Shown one piece after another: positions 40,056 through 51,300 of a DNA stretch of 64,000 bases. Every line of letters starts with the position of its first letter. Position 1 is the stretch's first letter. Made by a program: the position numbers and the translations under genes. The stretch lies in assembly GCA_024867545.1 (NCBI GenBank), contig JANFNE010000043.1, forward strand, positions 1 to 64,000. The letters are read 5' to 3'. The stretch comes from Phytopythium helicoides. Taxonomy: Eukaryota; Oomycota; Peronosporomycetes; Pythiales; Pythiaceae. The notes under the pieces were generated by a model. That model was not told the DNA's origin and ran no database searches. It saw only the letters and a list, made by a program, of their open reading frames with translations.

Positions 40056-41734
40056 TCACGGAGTGTGGAGCAGCTTCTGCAGTGCGTACAGCGCCTCGGC
40101 GGCCTGTCGGTCGGCCTGCCGGGTCCACCTCCACGCACGCGGTGGCGAGCTCTACGACCTCCGGACGAGCCTCGGGGGAGAATTCGACTCGCAGGGCTCC
40201 GATCGCCACCATCTGAAGGATTGCGGCGTCAGGCAGTCTCCTGCCGCTGTCGTTGGTCTCCTTTGCGTGGGAGTATGGCAGCGAGTGCATGTCCAACTCG
40301 CTCAATAGCACGCCAAATGAAAACATGTCGGCCGTGACGTCGTATCGCTCGCCCATCATGACCTCGGGGGCCATCCACAGCGACGTGCCGACGCCGGCGG
40401 TCATGGTGCGGTCCTCTCGTTCTCGAGAAACACCAAAATCAGTGAGCTTCGCGTCGAGCTCATTAGTCCAGCAACACGTTCTTGGACTTGAGGTCGCGGT
40501 GGATTACTGGCTGAGGTAGAGAGTGCAGATACGTAAGCGCGTGGGCGACGTGGAGCGCGATCTTGATCTTGTCGTTGTCGAATCCTCTCGGATGGTTTGT
40601 GGCCTCGAAGTGGTTCAGCAGCGCACGCAGATCCCCTCCCGCCATATATTCTGTCAACACGCACAGATCACTGAACGAGTCCCATGCGACACCAATGAAC
40701 TGCACGATTCGCGAGTGGTCCAACATGGCCATCATCTTGACTTCGGCCAAAAACGCGTCCACGTGCTTCAGACTTCTTCGCTTGTCCGGCAGCAGCATCT
40801 TGATGGCGACGTCAAAGCCGTTGTACGTTCCCTTGTAGACCTCGCCGTATCCCCCGCGGCTAATTAGGAACTCCTCAACCACTTTTTCTCGCGCCACTCG
40901 CCACGAAATGATCGCTTCGTCTTCCCAGAGCGTACCATGACCATCCGTTCCGACGAGCGAAGGCTTGGATGAACCAGTCAAAGGCAGAGTCGAGCCATCG
41001 GCTTTGTCGAGTAGCACTTCTTGGTGACTAGGATCACGATAATTTCGCTTTCGACGGCAGTACCAGAGCATCCCTCCAACAGCCAGGAGGGCAACTGCAG
41101 CGCAACCAACAATTATCCCCGCTAGCGCTCCAGAGCTGAGTCCTCCGTCATCGTCGGCACCATTCAGCTTTGAGGACGAGGATGACGCCGATGACGACGA
41201 GCCCGCAGTAAAAGAAGCGTAGGTGTAGAACACGTAACTGAAGCCCTGGCCATAGTCCTCGCAGAGAGCTTCCGATATCTCGGTCGCGTTCAGGTTCAGC
41301 CGGCTTTCGGTAGTACTGCAGTTGTTGCTGCCGTTGTAAAGGCTGAGGCGAGCGCCTCCAGACGCAAACACTACGGCTGCAACGCTCTGCGTGGACGACT
41401 CAACCAGACACGAGCCGTCGGCCAAGTACGCCTTGGAGTACGAGAAGTCCGCGACGTCGCACGTCGAATCTGAAGTATACTCGTCAAAGCCAAAGAACAC
41501 GTTTTCTCCGTACGCGTCCGTGATTGCCGTGTATCGATCTGAACTGCAGGTGGAAGTGTAGTAGACGCTTGAGTTGGAGGAATACACGCACTCGAGGGCT
41601 CCACTGCTCCCACTGCTCGCAACCGAGCTGCTCTCGCTGCAATTATCGTCTGGGGTGACCGAGACGTACATCGGAGTGCTCGAGCACCCATCGTCGCTGA
41701 AAAACGACAGCACATTAAACGCTGCTGCTGCCAT
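40056..41734 (-). CDS. RK13: receptor-like TKL kinase with two frame breaks
   Basis: Starts MAAAAFNVLSFFSDDGCS at 41734. The ectodomain has cysteines spaced 14-16-13-28-16-29-18, many NxS/T sites and a Ser-rich stalk. Membrane helix GALAGIIVGCAAVALLAVGGMLWY, then CRRKRNY. The kinase is complete up to HRDLKSKNVLLD, where one extra T at about 40468-40470 creates a TAA. The next frame continues ELDAKLTDFG through GTSLWMAPE. A second extra G near 40110-40115 displaces the last 15 residues; the displaced frame ends at a TGA at 40056-40058. Read literally, the first product would lack the activation segment. The kinase sequence is clearly distinct from RK6-RK11. Confidence 0.85.
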
Positions 41735-42082
41735 GCCACCGCTATCGTGTTGTGCCAGGACTCTTGGGCTCGAAACTGTGCTGTCCGGTGCAGGAGAAAT
41801 TGCAGACTCCGTTGGTGCGTGTCCATCTGCGAAACACCCACATTTGCTGCCACCACAGACTGTGCTTCAACGCGAATAGGGTAGGGTGGGAATATGCAAT
41901 TATCCCCACGATATGTGATAACGGAGGGGTTTTCAACATGTAATACATGAAAAATATGTAAATAGATTATGAGATGCATGCATTATCCAAGTTATCCTGA
42001 AGCTGGATCGTGCATCCACAATTTTCGATGAAACCAGCTCTTGATGCATATACAAGCAACACAGATCGACAGACGGGTTTGG

Positions 42083-42158
42083 ACTGCTCGGAGCACCTTC
42101 TGCAGTCGTTGGAGAACTCCAGGCCCAGTCGGACGACTCGATCGATACGCAGGAACAA
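42083..42158 (-). pseudogene. Relic of an RK kinase C-terminus
   Basis: On the minus strand this stretch reads RPTGPGVLQRLQKVLRAV, with a shifted CVSI just before it. It matches the RPTAPEALxKLQKVL end of the RK kinases. No upstream kinase sequence remains before RK14, so only the last part of a former gene between RK13 and RK14 survives. Confidence 0.65.
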
Positions 42159-42206
42159 CTGGCGTTGATAAGTTAGATCTCCCAGCGAGCCCTAGGAGAT
42201 AGATGG

Positions 42207-43952
42207 CTAAAGGCTCATCGATGACAACACTTGCATGACTTTCTGCAGCTCATACAGCGCTTTAGAGGCAGTCGGGCGCTCGGAGGGCTCGACCGCCACG
42301 CACGCTTTGCCAAGCCCAACGACTTCTGTGAGTGCGCCTGGCGAAAACTCGACCTGAAGAGCGCCCATTGCCACCATCTGCAAAATTGCGGCGTCGGGCA
42401 TCTTCCGACCGGTGTTGCTGTTCTCCTTCGCGTGAGAGTACGGCAGCACGTGCACGTCGAGTTCGCTCAGCAGCACGCCGAACGAAAACATATCTGCAGC
42501 GACATCGTACTTCTCGCCCATCATCACCTCGGGAGCCATCCACAACGACGTGCCGACGCCCGCAGTCATGGTGCGGTCCTGGCGCTCTCGAGAGACACCG
42601 AAATCAGTCAGCTTGGCGTCCAACCCAGGTGTGAGCAACACGTTCTTGGACTTGAGGTCGCGGTGGATCACTGGCTGAGGTAGAGAGTGCAGGTACGTCA
42701 GAGCATGCGCAATGTGCAATGCGATCTTGACCTTGTCGTAGTCGAAGCCCTTTGGGTGGTTGCTCGACTCGTAATGAGCTAACAGCGCGCGCAGATCTCC
42801 ACCAGCCATATACTCGGACATGACACAAAGATCGTTGAAGGAATCCCACGCAACGCCGATAAATTGGACGATCCGCGTGTGCTCAAGCGCAGCCATCATC
42901 TTGACCTCGGCCAGAAAGGCATTGACGTGCTTGATGCTGCGACGAGTTTCCGGCAGCAGCATCTTGACGGCCACATCTTGCGTGTTGTATGTTCCTTTGT
43001 AGACCTCTCCAAAGCCTCCACGGCTGATCAGGGACAGCACGATGACCTTCTCCCGCGGCACACGCCACGAGATGATGGACTCGTCGTCCCACATCCCCGT
43101 GTCCGTGTTCGCGAAAACCCAGGCGCCTGTCGATGCGACGGTGGACCCCGATGTACGCGTCTTCCCGCGGTAGTAGGCGTCCTCCAGCAGCGCGTCCTGG
43201 TTCTTGGTGGCCGAGAACCGGTGCTTTCGGTTGCGCTGCTGCCGAAAGAGTACGAAGATGAGCAGCAGCACGACGAGCGCGCCGAGGATGATGCCGATGA
43301 TAGCCCCAGTGCCGATTCCTGATGAGTCGTTGTCTGCGGCCGTGGTTGCCGAGGACGAGGACGAAGGTGCGGTCGATTCAGGCGTCGATGCAGAAGCGGA
43401 ACCTGACTCTGACGTCGAGCCGGAGGCAGCAGCGAGGCTGGCACTCGTGAAGTAGATGTACCCGTTGGTTGTGTCCGAGTAGGTGAAGCAAGCGGCGGCC
43501 GACAGGTTGGCGGCGGTGGGTGCGTACTCGGTCGGCGTCGAGCTGCAATCCTCGTTGTTCCAGTACACGTCGAGCTCGGCCGAGCCATCAGCGTTGAGCG
43601 TGGCGCTAGCGCTCGCGTTGGAGAGCCCCATCTGGCACGTGCCCACCGCGAGGTACACGACGCTGGAGCTGTAGGTCGCGCAGTCCGTGTCGCTGAAAAT
43701 GTCGTAGCCGAAGTATGCCTGCGAGCCGAACTGCTTCTCGATGGCCGCGAACCGGTCGCTCACACATGTGTACGTGTAGTAGTAGGTCGTCCCGCTTAGC
43801 TCGAGCGCCGTGCAGTTGCCCTCCGAGCTGCTGCTGCCGCTGCCGCTGGCACTCAGCTCGGACTCGCAGTCGGCGTCCGCCTCCGCCTGCACGTTGACGG
43901 CCGTGCGCGCGCACGCACCGTCCGAGAAGAGCGTGAGCAGCCTGACGCTCAT
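42207..43952 (-). CDS. RK14: receptor-like TKL kinase
   Basis: Intact 581-residue protein starting MSVRLLTLFSDGAC, without a recognisable signal peptide. Eight-cysteine ectodomain (TYYYTYTC, YFGYDIFSDTDC, VGTC, NNEDC, AAAC), followed by a long Ser/Thr-rich stalk of about 45 residues. The membrane helix is GAIIGIILGALVVLLLIFVLF, then RQQRNRKHR. The lead-in is MWDDESIISWRVPREKV, and the kinase has SRGGFGEV, VAVK, HRDLKSKN, DFG and GTSLWMAPE. It is the first gene of the minus-strand array as transcribed and is clearly more divergent than RK6-RK11, resembling RK13 and RK15 in the SWR(V/I) lead-in. Confidence 0.92.
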   Translation of the reverse strand: MSVRLLTLFSDGACARTAVNVQAEADADCESELSASGSGSSSSEGNCTALELSGTTYYYTYTCVSDRFAAIEKQFGSQAYFGYDIFSDTDCATYSSSVVYLAVGTCQMGLSNASASATLNADGSAELDVYWNNEDCSSTPTEYAPTAANLSAAACFTYSDTTNGYIYFTSASLAAASGSTSESGSASASTPESTAPSSSSSATTAADNDSSGIGTGAIIGIILGALVVLLLIFVLFRQQRNRKHRFSATKNQDALLEDAYYRGKTRTSGSTVASTGAWVFANTDTGMWDDESIISWRVPREKVIVLSLISRGGFGEVYKGTYNTQDVAVKMLLPETRRSIKHVNAFLAEVKMMAALEHTRIVQFIGVAWDSFNDLCVMSEYMAGGDLRALLAHYESSNHPKGFDYDKVKIALHIAHALTYLHSLPQPVIHRDLKSKNVLLTPGLDAKLTDFGVSRERQDRTMTAGVGTSLWMAPEVMMGEKYDVAADMFSFGVLLSELDVHVLPYSHAKENSNTGRKMPDAAILQMVAMGALQVEFSPGALTEVVGLGKACVAVEPSERPTASKALYELQKVMQVLSSMSL

Positions 43953-44394
43953 GGCGAGGCGAGCAGTGGGCGCAGTCCTTGCGTCTGCAGCAGTGTAGAG
44001 CGCTCAGTCAGGGTAGAAGACACCTCATCGCCTCGATAGTCCATGGCGCTGACTGGTCTCTGCGGTGGTCCAGCATGTGCGGCCCAGAAACGGGCGGCGT
44101 CAGCATACAGCGTGTGAGTACAAGGTAGGTAGGGAGGCGCCACGCACCACAGCACTCGCAGGTTGGCCCTTACTGTAGGACACGGGGGCAGTCAGATCGG
44201 GCAGGAGCGATTGCACTTGTGGCCGTGCACTGCGCTCCTGGTGGCTAGCGACAGTAGCGGCGATGGCGCTGGTCAGCTTCACGCTGAGTCTGCATTAGGA
44301 ACGTACACTACTCTCATACTTCGCCGCCTTGGTGACTGACGCGAGTCGGCCGCCCCGCGTCGGCGGCAGGTGCTTGAATGGAACACGCCGCCGG
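43953..44394. other. Intergenic region between RK14 and the Josephin gene
   Basis: No gene seen. Both flanking genes are on the minus strand. Confidence 0.5.
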
Positions 44395-45212
44395 TCAGGA
44401 CTTGACGGCCGAGATGACGAATAGCTCGCACTCGCCCGTGTCCGCGAGCTGCTGCAGGAAGTCGTAGCACGCGTCGTCGCTGGCGAAGGGCTGGCAAACA
44501 CATTCGCTCGTGTCAGTCGACCGTCGAAACGACCGGGTCGGCACACAGCTGGCCTCACCATCGGCGCGTCCAGCTTGGAGTCGAGGTTGTAGACGACGCC
44601 GTTGATCTGCGCGACTTCCGTTAGCAACTTGCCCCTCGTGGCTTCTCGCCCACCAGACGCCGCCTCACCTTGCGGACCGCGAACCAGTGGCGCTGCTCCC
44701 AGAGCGAGTGCAGCAGCGAATCCGCGAGCACGACGTTACATAGCACGCCGACGACCCGGTCCAGGTCCACGAGCTCCCTCGTGACGCGCTTGCGCTTGTC
44801 CAGCCACTGCATGCAGAAGCCTGCGGTCGCTCGGTCAGTCGTGGGTACATCCCCGTCCGCTCGCGGCCACGCACCGCGGTCGTCGAGCGCCAGCATGAGC
44901 GCGTTGACGTCGTAGTTTCCGAGCCCCAGCGGCGATCGGTGCGGGTTCCACCAGCCGCCTCCAGGCGCGCCTTCGGCCCTCGCCAGCCGCTCGCACGCCG
45001 CGTCCAGCGCCTTTCTCGAGATCACGGGCCCTACAGCGCACACGCAGCCGTCAGCCATCCGCCGCCTCCCCGCCCTCGCCAGCCGCCGCCAGCCGCGCAC
45101 CCTGCAGCGCGTTGTTGAGCGCGTGCAGCCCGCAGCGGTAGAGCTGCTGCCGCTCGTGGTACACGGCCGCCATCTCCGTCTCTGGCGCCGGATCCGGCGG
45201 CACCGCTTCCAT
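44395..45212 (-). CDS. Josephin-domain deubiquitinase (JOSD1/2-like), five exons
   Basis: Cysteine protease of the Josephin family, which removes ubiquitin. Exons on the minus strand: 45212-45101, 45030-44875, 44820-44669, 44606-44559 and 44490-44395, giving 187 residues, the usual size of small Josephins. The introns are 70, 54, 62 and 68 nt, all GT-AG. Motifs: YHERQQLYRCGLHALNN with the catalytic cysteine, GNYDVNALMLAL, the histidine in RHWFAVR, and VVYNLDSKL with the third catalytic-site region. An alternative start at 45173 would give MAAVYHERQ. The 54-nt intron keeps the frame and could be retained. Divergent from the helicase gene, with 181 bp between start codons. Confidence 0.88.
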
Positions 45213-45393
45213 TTGACGCCGCGCCAACTGCAACCTTGCGTCGCCGCGGCTGGCTCGATCTGACTCCCCGGTAGTACGTTTCCCTTCTCCCGTCGCGAAC
45301 GTTCCGTGCGGCAGGCTGTTGGCGAGGCTGGGTATGCTGTTGGATGGGTTGCCGCCTGTCGGTGGCGGATCTTGACCATTTGAGCACCTTCCG

Positions 45394-48300
45394 ATGGCGC
45401 CGCGCTCGCTGCTCGACGACCTGCGCGCGCGCCTGCCGCCGCCAGGCCCCGCGACGCGCAAGCGCGAGCGCCCGACGGCCGGTGGGCCCAGCGCCGCGCC
45501 GCCAGCGCCAGCGCCGCCCGCGTTCGCGTTCCGCGACCCATTCCTGGAGGACGAGGCGCTCTGGAGCGGGTCGGCGCCCGACCACGAGCGCCGGCTGCTG
45601 GCCGTGCTGGCCGTGGACCACGCGGACCTGCAGGCTGCAAACGAGCGCGAGGCCGCGGCCGGCGCGGTGGCCGCCGTCATCACCAAGAAACCCGCCAGGG
45701 GCGACACGAAAAGGGAGCAGAGCGAGCCGCCGGCTGCACAGCTGCTGCGCCACTGCCAGCAGTATGCCGCCGCCAACAGCGATAGCTGCTTCTTCACGGC
45801 GCTGGAGCTCGCGGAAGCCGTGCTGCAGACCGTCAAGGACCACCCGCGCGACGCCGACACGGTGCAGTCGCAGCTCTTCGGGCTCGTCGGCGTCGAGGGC
45901 ATGGACGTGATCGCGTTCGCGATTCAGAACCATGCTGTGCTGGCGGGGGCGACCGTCACCAAGCAGGCGCTGCACGACGCGCAGGCACTCGCAGATGCAC
46001 TCGCGAACCCAGCAGCGGCTGCCCACGCCCCGCCTGTCGCGTCGGGATTCAGCATCCAAACGGAGGCCGAGCAGCAGCTTCAAAAGCAGCAGCGCAAGGC
46101 CCAACGCAAGGCCCAGCGCCAAAACCCACACCAAGACGATAATGAGGAGGCCAACTGGCTCGAGGCCGCCGGATATGACCCAGAGGTGCTGCGATTGCAG
46201 CGTGAGTTTGCACAGGAAGAGATGCGCAACCAGTCGACGTCGTTGCTACAACGCGAGTTTGGATCGCTCGCAGGTGGATATGATACATCTGGCGCAGCCG
46301 GCCAGCTTACGTCTGCTGGCATGCTCACGTTGCCATCGAGCACCAAACGCACGCACTTCAAGGGCTACGAGCACGTGTTCATCCCTGCACATGCCAAAAA
46401 GTCGCTTGACAAACACGAGACACTTGTCCCGATCAATTCGCTCGAGCCTTTCGCGCAGACGGCGTTTCATGGCGTCACCCACCTAAATCGTCTGCAATCC
46501 AAGTTGTTCAAGGCAGCTTACCACTCAAACCAGAACCTTCTTGTGTGCGCGCCAACTGGTGCTGGTAAGACGAACGTCGCGATGCTGACCATCCTACAGC
46601 AAGTAAAGTCACACTTGCCGCGCGCCGATTCACAATCAACCACTAAACGAGGTAAAGACGCCAACACCTCCGCACTGGCCCAAATGAAGATCATCTATGT
46701 GGCACCGATGAAGGCTCTGGCGCAGGAAGTGGTGACCAAATTCGGTCAGCGTCTCAGCGCTCTCAAACTGAAGGTTGCAGAGCTTACCGGTGACATGCAG
46801 CTCACTAAGAAAGAAATTGAAGAGACACATGTGATTGTGACGACGCCCGAGAAGTGGGACGTTATCACACGAAAATCGAGTACACAGCAAGCTCTGCTCA
46901 GCCGTGTAAAGCTGCTTATCATTGACGAAGTGCACTTGCTCGCAGACGAGCGAGGCCCGGTGATAGAGACAATCGTGGCGCGTACACTTCGTCGAGTTGA
47001 AAGCACGCAAAGCATGATCCGTATCGTCGGTCTGTCGGCCACACTTCCTAATTATGTCGATGTCGCGACGTTCCTACGCGTCTACGTGCCTGGAGGTGAT
47101 GCGACTGCCCAAAACGCAGCGACAAATGGTGGCAGGGGTGGTCTCTTTTTCTTCGACTCGACGTATCGTCCTGTTCCGCTCGATCAGACATTTATCGGCG
47201 TGAGCACCAATGCAAGTCTAAAGGAGGCACTTGGTCTTAGCGCAGGCGGCTACCGCGACGACCGTGGCAACGGAGGAAGATATTGCCAAGGAAAAACGCG
47301 CGGCGACGAGCTCTTCAGCTGCAACGATGAGTCGCCAGCGACAAATCCAACTCATGATGAACAAGCTTGCATTGGCGCACTGCGTCGCACAAGTCAAGAA
47401 CGGCGAGCAAGTCATGGTTTTTGTACATTCTCGGAAGGAAACCGCAGCCACTATGCATGCCATTTTGGAGCTTGCGCGCAACGATGACGACGACCCTGGC
47501 CTTATTGACTTGTTCCTTCCGCCACCAGATCTACAGATGCCGCAATCGCTTTCCGATCGTGTAGCTCGCAGTCGTAACAAGGAGTTGAAGGAGCTGTTGA
47601 CATCTGGGCTCGGTATCCATCACGCTGGCATGCTCCGCAGCGATCGCAACCTGAGCGAAGAGCTTTTTGAGCGCGGATTTATTCGAGTCTTGTGCTGTAC
47701 CGCGACACTCGCCTGGGGTGTCAACCTTCCAGCTCACTCCGTGCTTATCAAGGGCACGCAAGGTGTACAATGCTGACAAGGGCGGTATGACGCAGTTGAG
47801 TATGCTTGATGTGATGCAGATCTTTGGACGAGCAGGTCGTCCGCAGTACGACTCTAGTGGTGACGCAGTGCTGGTGACAACGCAAGATCAGTTGCCTCAT
47901 TATTTGCGTCTGTTGACGACTGGCATCCCGATGGAATCGGCTCTGATCAAGGCGCTACCAGACCATTTGAACGCGGAAATCGTGTCCGGGACAGTTAGCA
48001 ACCTCGACGAGGCTTGTGAGTGGCTCAGCTACACGTACCTGTTTGTGCGCATGAAGAAGAACCCGCTGGCGTACGGCCTAAAGCTCGAGGACGTGCACAG
48101 CGATCCTCTGCTCATTGAGAAGCGAAAGCAGCTGCTGATGGACGCTGCAGAGAAGCTTGCGTCGTGCCGAATGATCAAGATCCTGCGAGAAAAACCACGC
48201 GGGATGAACCACCCACTTGCTAATGGAGGAACTAGCGCGTTTGAGGGCAAGATCGCCTTTGCGGTAACCTCGATGGGTCGGGTTGCGAGTCACTTCTACA

Positions 48301-51300
48301 TTCAGCACACGTCGATCGAGACATTCAACGATCTGCTGGACAGCAAGGCTGGCGGTGGCGGCGGTCGCCATGCCGCAGTAAATGATGGCAGTGCCGCAGA
48401 ACTCGACGACGACCTGGACTGGGAGCGTGTGCTCCTTGTTCTTTGCAGCAGTAATGAGTTTGAGCAGCTCAAATCACGCGAAGATGAGATGTCGGAGCTC
48501 GAGAAGTTGCAGCGCAACTTTTGCCGCCTCGAGGTGCTTGGTGGTGGAATTGAGAGCTACATGGGCAAGACGAACGTGCTGCTCCAGAGTCTCATCAGCC
48601 GTGCACGTGTATCGAGTTTCACACTAATCTCGGACACAAACTATGTTGCGCAAAATGCTTCACGTGTGTGCCGCGCGCTGTTTGAAATATGCCTTAAGAA
48701 GAATAGCGCACGCAAAGCTGAGAAGTTCCTTCAGCTCGCTAAATGCATTGATCAGCGTATTTGGTGGGACCAGAACCCGCTGTTGCAGTTGCCCAATGTT
48801 CCTGTGGATGTCATCTCCGACATTGATCAGCGTCATCTCGACATTTACGAGGCATGTGCTGACCCTGACGGGCTCCAGTTGACTTCGAAGGTAAAGAAAT
48901 GGGTTACATCGCTGCCGTTCGTCGACATTGACAGCGAAGACGATCATGTGCGAGTTCAGCCGCACGGCGGGAACATGGTCAAGCTATCGTTCTCGCTGCG
49001 GCCACTTTTCCCCGAATGGAAAGACCACGCGTTTTGCGGCAAGACCCTCGGATCGTGGCTCTGGGTTGAGGATGCGGTGACTGGATACATCTATCATTCG
49101 GAGTATTATGTTCTCCACTCGAGCCGATTTGTTGCTTGGAAGGCGGGTAGCGAAGGTCTGCTGGATGTCGAGTGCTATCTGCCCGTGTTCCTATCTGGTG
49201 ATCGACAAGATGCTTCCTATATCATCCGCCTGCTGTCGGATCGGTTTGTTGGTATGGAATCGTATTACGAGGTTAACTACGCCCCAGATGCAGCCCAAGT
49301 GGCACGATGCGGAAGGAGAAGGAAGAGATGTACACCCCTTTACTGCAGTTGCACAACCTGCCTCTCTCCTCGTTAGGCAGCGCGACACTTGAGGGGCTGT
49401 ATGACTCGAGCATTCACTCATTCAACGCGATCAGTCTCAAACTTTCCATCATTTGTACCACCAAGATGGAGACGCGCTGATATGCGCGCCGAATGGGAGT
49501 GGTAAAACCCTCTGTGCTGAGCTTGCAATGCTTCGTGTCTGGAACCTGAGACTGCAGCAAACCAATCCAACCGACCGGCCATTAGTCGTGTATTTAGCTC
49601 CGCTCAAGGCTCTTGCAGAAGAAAAGGCAGCGAGTTGGAAACAGCGTTTCGAGACAGATCGCCAGCTCCGGATTCGTGTGGTGGAATGTTTCAGTGGCGA
49701 GGCACCCGTCACGGGTAGCCTCGAAGATGATGTCAGTCTTCGCGGGCTCGTTCGTGATACAAAAGTGACTATGTCTATCGTGGTAGCAACGCCCGAGAGG
49801 TGGAATGAGCTCACACGTCACGCAACCATCGGCCCCGCGCTGTTGGATCGTACAGCTCTGGTGGTTGTCGACGAGCTTCATTTACTTGGAGATGCTCCTA
49901 CTCGTGATGGGGCAGGAGGAGGGGGATCTGATCGTGCTGGTGGAGACGGTGCACTCCTAGAGGTGGTCATCAGCCGGATGCGGCGTTACTCTCGCAGCCA
50001 GCGCGATGCGACTCAACGCCTCCGCTTGATTGCGCTGTCGACAACGCTTTCAAATGCTCGCGATGTTGCCCAGTGGTTCGGTATTTCCTCTTCACCTGCG
50101 TCAACAAAAACTCACGATGATGGAGAAGGCCAAGTATTCAACTTCCGATCGAACGCGCGGCCCTGTGCCAATGGATGTTCATGTTCAAGGTTTCCCTGAG
50201 CGGCACTTCGTCTCTCGCATGGCAGCTATGAACAAACCTGTGTTCATGGCAATTGCTGCCCACGCTGCTCCAGACAAGCCAGCGCTCGTGTTCGTGTCGT
50301 CAAAGGCGCAAACAAAGTTGACGGCGCTTGATCTGATTTCATTTTGTGTCTCTCATGCGCCGAATGACCCGACTGGCAGTGACATGAGCGTAAATGCTGG
50401 AACTGGAGGAAGCAAACGATTCCTTCGGGTCGATGAGAGTGTTATGGATGCAATCTGCGGAAGCTCTGGTGTATCGGACGAGACCCTAAAGCACACGTTA
50501 TCCTTTGGGATCGGTCTTCTGCATGGAGCACTGGCTAAGCGGGACCGCGAGCTCGTCGAGCGCTTGTTTCGCGATGGACTCATTCAAGTTGTAATCGCGA
50601 CGAGCTCTCTCGCGTGGAGCACTGCTGCGACACTACCTGCGCAACTCGTGATCGTCAAGGTACCGACTGGTTCCAGAACGGGCGCTATCGATCATATCCT
50701 CTGAGCGATTTGCTTCAGATGATTGGTCGAGCTGGACGTCCGAACCTCGATGATAAGGGCGTTGCTTGCGTGCTTGTCGAGGAGAACAAGAAGAACATGA
50801 CGCAACGTAGCCTGCTAGAGCCACCAACACTTGAGTCGAGCTTGACTAGCGTTCTCGCAAACCATTTGAACGCTGAAATCGCCGGTGGAGCGATCCAGTC
50901 TACCGCCGATGTCATGAACTTCCTAAGTTGGACGCTTCTATTCCAGCGAGTGCTTAAGAACCCAAGCTTCTATGGAATCCAGGGTCCATCAAGCGAGTCT
51001 GACGCCAAGATGAGCAAAGATACAGAGAAGTTTTTCCAGTCGCTTGTCCATGATACTTTAGAGCAGCTATCAATCTGGCAATGCTGCGAGCTGCAAGGAA
51101 ACGGGAAGAGCATTCGCACGACTTCGTTTGGTCAGGTGGCTGCGTCACTTTATGTGGACGTCCGTACAGTGTTCAACTTAGCGAGTGCGCTGAGACGCGT
51201 GGTGGCCGCCTCCAAGGACGATGACAACAAAGATTGGACGAGCATGCTGCTAGCAGTGCTGTGTGAAGCCAGTGTCGAGATCCAAGATGCAATTACACTA

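Noticed and set aside
44621..45640. A long minus-strand frame of 339 codons
   Set aside because: Only its second half corresponds to Josephin exons 2-3; the upstream part is antisense to the helicase N-terminus. The spliced model explains the catalytic cysteine segment, which lies in another frame.
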